A stretch of DNA of 36,641 bases from an uncultured Eubacteriales bacterium (GTDB lineage: Bacteria > Bacillota > Clostridia > Christensenellales > Aristaeellaceae): assembly GCA_902781945.1 (NCBI GenBank), contig CACZLE010000015.1, positions 1-36,641 of the forward strand. The letters run 5' to 3'. Below the pieces are notes generated by a model. That model was not told the DNA's origin and made no database searches. It was given only the letters and a program-made list of their open reading frames with translations. The translations under genes were made by a program, and so were the position numbers. Shown piece after piece: positions 34,601 through 36,641 of the stretch; the first letter of the stretch is position 1; every line of letters begins with the position of its first letter.

Positions 34601-34964
34601 GAAGGGCGTGATGCTCAGCGACGTGCAGGTGGTGGAATGGATGGACAGCGCCAAGCCCCCCGTCAGCATCGAGGACGTATTCAAAAAGGACGGCACGCCC
34701 CGGGCAGGCAAGCTGGCCTGCACGCTGGAGGAGCTGGACGCCCTGATCCGCCGGGCCCATCAGACGGCGGTGAAGCTGACGGAGGAGATCCGCCGGGGCG
34801 GCATTCAGCCCTCCCCCGTGGTGGACAAAAGCAATGTCGTCCGCTGTCAATACTGCGCCTTCGCGGGGGTCTGCCGACGGGATTCCCATCAGCGCACGCT
34901 GGACCGTCCCCTGCCGGACGTGAAGCTGCACGACTTGACAGAGGAAATCACGCCTTCTCCCTAA
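31674..34964 (+). CDS. addB: AddB-type subunit of the AddAB helicase-nuclease
   Basis: Recombination-repair nuclease subunit, 1096 residues from the TTG at 31674, chosen for AGGAGG eight bases upstream and the conserved LVPEQYTLQAERDLI segment close behind. The C-terminal nuclease shows GRIDRID and D908-Y-K910 in VVDYKSGEQKL. Its 4Fe-4S ligands are C749 (AACPYSHF) and C1058, C1061, C1067 (RCQYCAFAGVC). Oddities: the N-terminal P-loop (GxxGSGKT) of most AddB proteins is replaced by IHGGRVRRLWPELL, and no addA follows or lies anywhere in the window. Upstream promoter at 31623-31651; no terminator is clear after the stop. Confidence 0.9.
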   Translation: MLTIHGGRVRRLWPELLKAVAAARQQDIRCLLLVPEQYTLQAERDLISGLHLPGFFDIEVLSLSRFVQRQFQQYSGGRARIDANGKNIAMARALLDTGKKLKYYARAAQRRGFVGQSGEWIADMKRAEISPDQLTEYAAGLPEGAYQDKVSDLAALYTAYDAILAGKYVDGEDVLARAMEAIPQSGAVKDSDVFVYGFDMITDDFSRLLCTVTRCCRECHVYLVMDREEAPDGDCFKPVRDSAERLRAHLRQAGLRREWLWSAPTPLNAPEEIRYLEEKLLVPGPAPYDKSPAAITLYEAASPYAEAQEIAQQITLLLRRGVGAGDIFVLCGSLDAYGAVLEAVLGSYGIPFYLALKEPLQYHGLSQLLLTALRCVSGGYRREDVLALLKSGYAPLSEEECWLLENYAARYGINGARWHAPFTRGEEEERRVPEKARVKLIPLLKKLQDDLREAHTGAESLQAPMDFLISCGAYARLLEQENGLMEARMDAAALRARQVWSRLLALFDQLHEIAGASRIPAKAMVNLLEAGLLENEISALPPTDGCVSVGLIGNLIPVEPRVVFVCGLDSSINEGHENGLLSPEEKDSICADLHAYLGMGTDERDLMAELDVWKALCSPTEELHLSYAQASQGGAAQRPAAVVSAIRRLFPQMMVYGSVTDAEGGLYPLAPLPALDEIGLRIRGGNLTGEWLKAWRWLMQSPAYRPMALELIRSMQDTAPEEHLPAALAKELFTERIVSVSRLESYAACPYSHFVEYGLRPQEQKEWGIDSRDRGNFFHAAMEGFTRTLPENPQWPHITRKECDSMMEAALRPLTALWDDSAMTDTARARAEARRYTNICKRVAWTFTKGATQSQFRPTEIEVAFGYPGGPPPLTLRLQDGSRVLVRGRIDRIDRFDSGESVYLRVVDYKSGEQKLDPAKIYVGMQLQLLLYLEAALQSDKGALPAGAFYQWMGDPLVDQSKKAAIETELARRLCLKGVMLSDVQVVEWMDSAKPPVSIEDVFKKDGTPRAGKLACTLEELDALIRRAHQTAVKLTEEIRRGGIQPSPVVDKSNVVRCQYCAFAGVCRRDSHQRTLDRPLPDVKLHDLTEEITPSP

Positions 34965-34980
34965 ATTTGCAAAATAATCT

Positions 34981-35009
34981 TTGCATTTCGTTCGATTATC
35001 GTATATAAT
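34981..35009 (+). promoter_or_regulatory. Sigma-A promoter of the P-loop gene
   Basis: TTGCAT (34981-34986), 17-base spacer, TATAAT (35004-35009). It starts 17 bases after the addB stop, so the downstream gene is transcribed on its own. Confidence 0.8.
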
Positions 35010-35022
35010 AGAGGCAGGAGAG

Positions 35023-35037
35023 GCCGCCGGTGGCGGC
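35023..35037 (+). other. GC-rich leader hairpin of the P-loop gene
   Basis: GCCGCC (35023-35028) and GGCGGC (35032-35037) pair around a 3-base loop a few bases after the expected transcript start, followed by A5T5. It could stabilise the mRNA 5' end; the T-run is too far and too short for a good terminator. Confidence 0.4.
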
Positions 35038-35069
35038 GGACAAAAATTTTTAAAGGGGGGACAACACCC

Positions 35070-35480
35070 ATGATACAGGTAATATACGGCAAAAAAGGCA
35101 GCGGCAAGACCAAGCGTCTCCTGGACATGTGCAACCGCATGGTGGACGAGCAGCACGGCGACGTGGTGTTTGTGGACGATGACAACCGGTATATGTTCGA
35201 TCTCCGTCACGAAGTGCGCTTTGTGAACGCGGGCGAATACGGCATGCGCTCCGCGGATATGTTCTATGGCTTCCTGTGCGGCATGGCCGCGCAGAATTTC
35301 GACATGCGCGTGGTGTTCATCGACGCTTTCCTCAAGCTCATCAAGACCGATATCAACGAGATGGGCTGGTTCTTCGAGCGCCTGGAGGCGTACAGCAACG
35401 CCCACGGCGTGGACTTTGTGCTTTGCATCAGCGAAGACGCTGAAAATCTGCCCGAATTCGTTCGCCCGTATTTTATCTGA
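35070..35480 (+). CDS. Small P-loop ATP/GTP-binding protein, unknown
   Basis: 136 residues. Walker A GKKGSGKT (7-14) and a Walker B-like strand MRVVFIDAF with D85 are clear; the body is a compact alpha/beta fold with no other domain. Related Clostridia proteins are often annotated as PilT-like, but nothing of type IV pilus motors is present here. GGGGGG lies nine bases before the ATG. It has its own strong promoter and a structured leader, and is followed 64 bases later by the rubrerythrin gene. The substrate and role cannot be read from the sequence. Confidence 0.85.
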   Translation: MIQVIYGKKGSGKTKRLLDMCNRMVDEQHGDVVFVDDDNRYMFDLRHEVRFVNAGEYGMRSADMFYGFLCGMAAQNFDMRVVFIDAFLKLIKTDINEMGWFFERLEAYSNAHGVDFVLCISEDAENLPEFVRPYFI

Positions 35481-35516
35481 TCCCGGCTCCCTTTGATCCT
35501 GCGCAGGCGATAGACC

Positions 35517-35525
35517 TGCTATAAT
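35517..35525 (+). promoter_or_regulatory. Extended -10 promoter of the rubrerythrin gene
   Basis: TGCTATAAT (35517-35525): a perfect -10 with TG one base upstream, 20 bases before the ATG. No good -35 at 16-18 bases. Confidence 0.6.
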
Positions 35526-35544
35526 TTGATGGAGGTACGATACT

Positions 35545-36087
35545 ATGAAATGGGTATGCAGTGTGTGCGGTTATGTGTTTGAAGGTGAACAGCCCCCGGA
35601 GAAGTGCCCTCAGTGCAAGGCTCCCGCGTCCAAGTTCATCGCGCAGGCCGGTGAAATGACCTGGGCCGCCGAGCATGTGGTCGGCGTGGCGCAGGGCGCT
35701 CCCGAGGACATCATCAATGATCTGCGCTCCAACTTCAACGGCGAGTGCTCCGAAGTGGGCATGTATCTGGCCATGAGCCGTGTGGCCGCTCGTGAAGGCT
35801 ATCCCGAGATCGCCGAATACTGGAAGACCGCCGCTTTTGAAGAAGCCGAGCATGCCGCCAAGTTTGCCGAGCTGCTGGGCGAAGTGCTGACCGACAGCAC
35901 CGAAAAGAACCTGCGCATGCGCGTGGAAGCCGAAAACGGCGCCACCGCCGGCAAGACCGACCTGGCCAAGCGCGCCAAGGCCCTGAACCTGGACGCCATC
36001 CACGACACCGTGCATGAGATGGCCAGGGACGAAGCCCGTCACGGCAAGGCCTTTGCCGGTCTGCTGAAGCGGTATTTCGGGAAGTGA
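35545..36087 (+). CDS. Reverse rubrerythrin (rubredoxin-like N terminus, ferritin-like C terminus)
   Basis: NADH-linked peroxide- and oxygen-scavenging protein of anaerobes. The rubredoxin-type iron site comes first (C5-x2-C8 and C21-x2-C24), followed by the four-helix di-iron domain (about 40-180) with E67, E100-x2-H103 and E163-x2-H166 as likely ligands. This domain order is reversed from classical rubrerythrin and is typical of Clostridia. The 180-residue length fits. GGAGG lies before the ATG. Codon use is more AT-tolerant and strongly biased, as in highly expressed genes. It has its own promoter and a strong terminator. Confidence 0.94.
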   Translation: MKWVCSVCGYVFEGEQPPEKCPQCKAPASKFIAQAGEMTWAAEHVVGVAQGAPEDIINDLRSNFNGECSEVGMYLAMSRVAAREGYPEIAEYWKTAAFEEAEHAAKFAELLGEVLTDSTEKNLRMRVEAENGATAGKTDLAKRAKALNLDAIHDTVHEMARDEARHGKAFAGLLKRYFGK

Positions 36088-36090
36088 AAT

Positions 36091-36105
36091 CCCCGTTGCG
36101 CGGGG
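36091..36105 (+). other. Small hairpin after the rubrerythrin gene
   Basis: CCCCG (36091-36095) pairs with CGGGG (36101-36105) and is followed only by CTTTCT. It may assist the much better terminator just downstream or protect the mRNA 3' end. Confidence 0.4.
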
Positions 36106-36113
36106 CTTTCTGG

Positions 36114-36144
36114 GGAGTGACCTATGAGGGGTCGCTCCTTTTTT
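36114..36144 (+). terminator. Intrinsic terminator of the rubrerythrin gene
   Basis: GGAGTGACC (36114-36122) pairs with GGTCGCTCC (36130-36138), nine pairs with one G-T wobble, 7-base loop, followed by six T (36139-36144). Confidence 0.9.
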
Positions 36145-36155
36145 CTGCAAATTGG

Positions 36156-36229
36156 TTATGTCACGGCTTATGTCATCTCTTCATCTTCACCTAAATCATC
36201 AGAAAAACTACGTCACCACCTTTATGTCA
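36156..36229. repeat. Repeated TTATGTCA units in an AT-rich patch
   Basis: TTATGTCA occurs at 36156, 36168 and 36222, and the variant CTACGTCA at 36208. They form two pairs with 12- and 14-base periods. The stretch 36145-36283 is AT-rich, unlike its surroundings. Multiple short repeats are found at the ends of IS21-like elements, but no transposase is present here, so this is only a possible remnant. I see no gene in 36145-36283. Confidence 0.4.
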
Positions 36230-36283
36230 CGAACATTGTAGGTGTAGCGAAAATCTTTGTCAATTACCTTTCATTTACAAAAA

Positions 36284-36304
36284 CCTGCGGTTCAATGCCG
36301 CAGG
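36284..36304. terminator. Hairpin with T-tracts on both sides
   Basis: CCTGCGG (36284-36290) pairs with CCGCAGG (36298-36304) around a 7-base loop. CTTTTATG follows on the plus strand and TTTTTG on the minus strand, so it could end transcription from either direction; the minus side is better. Confidence 0.55.
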
Positions 36305-36309
36305 CTTTT

Positions 36310-36501
36310 ATGTTCGCATGGCTGAAAGAAAAGCTGGCGCGCCGCGCTGAACGCAAGAAAAAAGCAAATCAGCGCACTGCCGCCGATCCGGGCGAGGCGC
36401 TCCGTCAAGCAAAGGACAACACCTGGACGGGGATGGCCACAGACGCCAGGCGCAATCATCCCGGCATGGGGAGCGCGCCCACCGGGGCAGGCCGCCGCTG
36501 A
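36310..36501 (+). CDS. Small basic ORF, doubtful
   Basis: A 63-codon frame from ATG at 36310 encoding a lysine/arginine-rich peptide (WLKEKLARRAERKKK near the start). Its GC-rich codon use resembles the chromosome, but there is no convincing ribosome site, and the ATG lies just behind a hairpin. Not recognised; it may be the remains of a gene interrupted or trimmed at this boundary, or chance. Confidence 0.22.
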   Translation: MFAWLKEKLARRAERKKKANQRTAADPGEALRQAKDNTWTGMATDARRNHPGMGSAPTGAGRR

Positions 36502-36545
36502 GGTTATACGGTTCTGCCGTTACGGGGCTTCGGAAGGTGAAATAA

Positions 36546-36641
36546 ATAGAGTAGAGGGAGGGCAATAGCCCTCGCCCCTCTCATTGCACCGTACGTACCG
36601 GTCAGGTATACGGCGCTACATCGCAACAAGAATTCAAGTAT
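36546..36641 (-). mobile_element. 3' end of a group II intron (domains V and VI), runs off the window
   Basis: On the minus strand 36616 to 36586 folds as domain V: GCGCCGTA pairs with the matching end TACGGTGC, a 2-base bulge follows, then a short upper stem. The catalytic triad reads CGC. Domain VI follows at about 36581-36549 (GAGAGGGGCGAGGGC...CCCTCCCTCTACTC), and the intron probably ends at 36546 with CTCTAT, leaving a branch-point-like A at 36552 seven bases from the end. The intron body and any reverse transcriptase would lie beyond the right edge. Only the last 96 bases are present; the CGC triad suggests class IIC or a relative. Confidence 0.75.

Noticed and set aside
36124..36501. 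125-codon plus-strand frame after the rubrerythrin gene
   Set aside because: Its start lies in the loop of a strong terminator and its first half runs through the AT-rich repeat patch; only the 3' part (from 36310) looks even faintly coding.
36308..36565. 85-codon minus-strand frame at the intron boundary
   Set aside because: It crosses the predicted intron 3' end, lacks a ribosome site and resembles no protein.

Overview
The window reads as a contiguous piece of chromosome from a GC-rich, spore-forming anaerobic member of the Clostridia (Firmicutes). Support: a full-length SpoIIE, the nfeD-floA pair, a Firmicutes-type AddB, XpaC and TelA proteins, a DUF4364 protein, a reverse rubrerythrin (an anaerobe's peroxide defence), strong GGAGG ribosome sites and sigma-A promoters of the TTGNNN-17-TATAAT type. 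A Christensenellales-like gut anaerobe is a guess from gene content only. Most of the 36.6 kb is dense housekeeping sequence; only the last 550 bases look accessory.

Layout. 0.1-3.7 kb (minus): serC-serA-pepT, two steps of serine synthesis plus a tripeptidase, from one promoter. 3.7-7.0 kb (minus): nfeD-floA-unknown membrane protein-LytTR response regulator-hypoxanthine DNA glycosylase, ended by a clear terminator. 7.1-9.0 kb (minus): trmL, a small membrane protein and two tandem family-4-type uracil-DNA glycosylases. 9.1-11.2 kb: a nucleotidyltransferase (plus) facing a degenerate relative of tagaturonate reductase (minus). 11.3-15.7 kb (plus): nuclease-helicase fusion, DUF4364 protein, ispDF fusion and a zinc-ribbon membrane protein. 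15.8-18.2 kb: spoIIE. 19-20.8 kb (minus): dxs-tlyA. 21-22.8 kb (plus): a large zinc-ribbon membrane protein with a beta-rich outer part. 22.8-28.5 kb (minus): xpaC-telA-lemA-like-TPM-metallohydrolase-rlmD. 28.7-31.5 kb (minus): trkA-trkH potassium uptake. 31.7-36.1 kb (plus): addB, a P-loop protein and reverse rubrerythrin. 36.1-36.6 kb: an AT-rich patch with repeated TTATGTCA units, then the 3' end of a group II intron that runs off the right edge.

How the parts fit. Dxs and IspDF supply three steps of the MEP isoprenoid pathway. Base-excision and recombination repair are prominent: three uracil-DNA-glycosylase-superfamily enzymes, a DinG/XPD-like helicase fused to a nuclease-like domain, and AddB. 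Membrane organisation and envelope stress appear twice (NfeD/FloA; XpaC/TelA/LemA-like/TPM).

The observations I rate most worth checking are the tagaturonate-reductase relative that has lost its cofactor-binding N terminus and two catalytic residues, the tandem glycosylase copy that has lost all four iron-sulfur cysteines, the AddB without a P-loop or an adjacent addA, and the trkA leader with a tetraloop hairpin between the ribosome site and the start codon. I found no CRISPR array, tRNA, rRNA or complete transposase, and no clearly new multi-gene defence system. All family calls are from motifs read by eye, without database searches.
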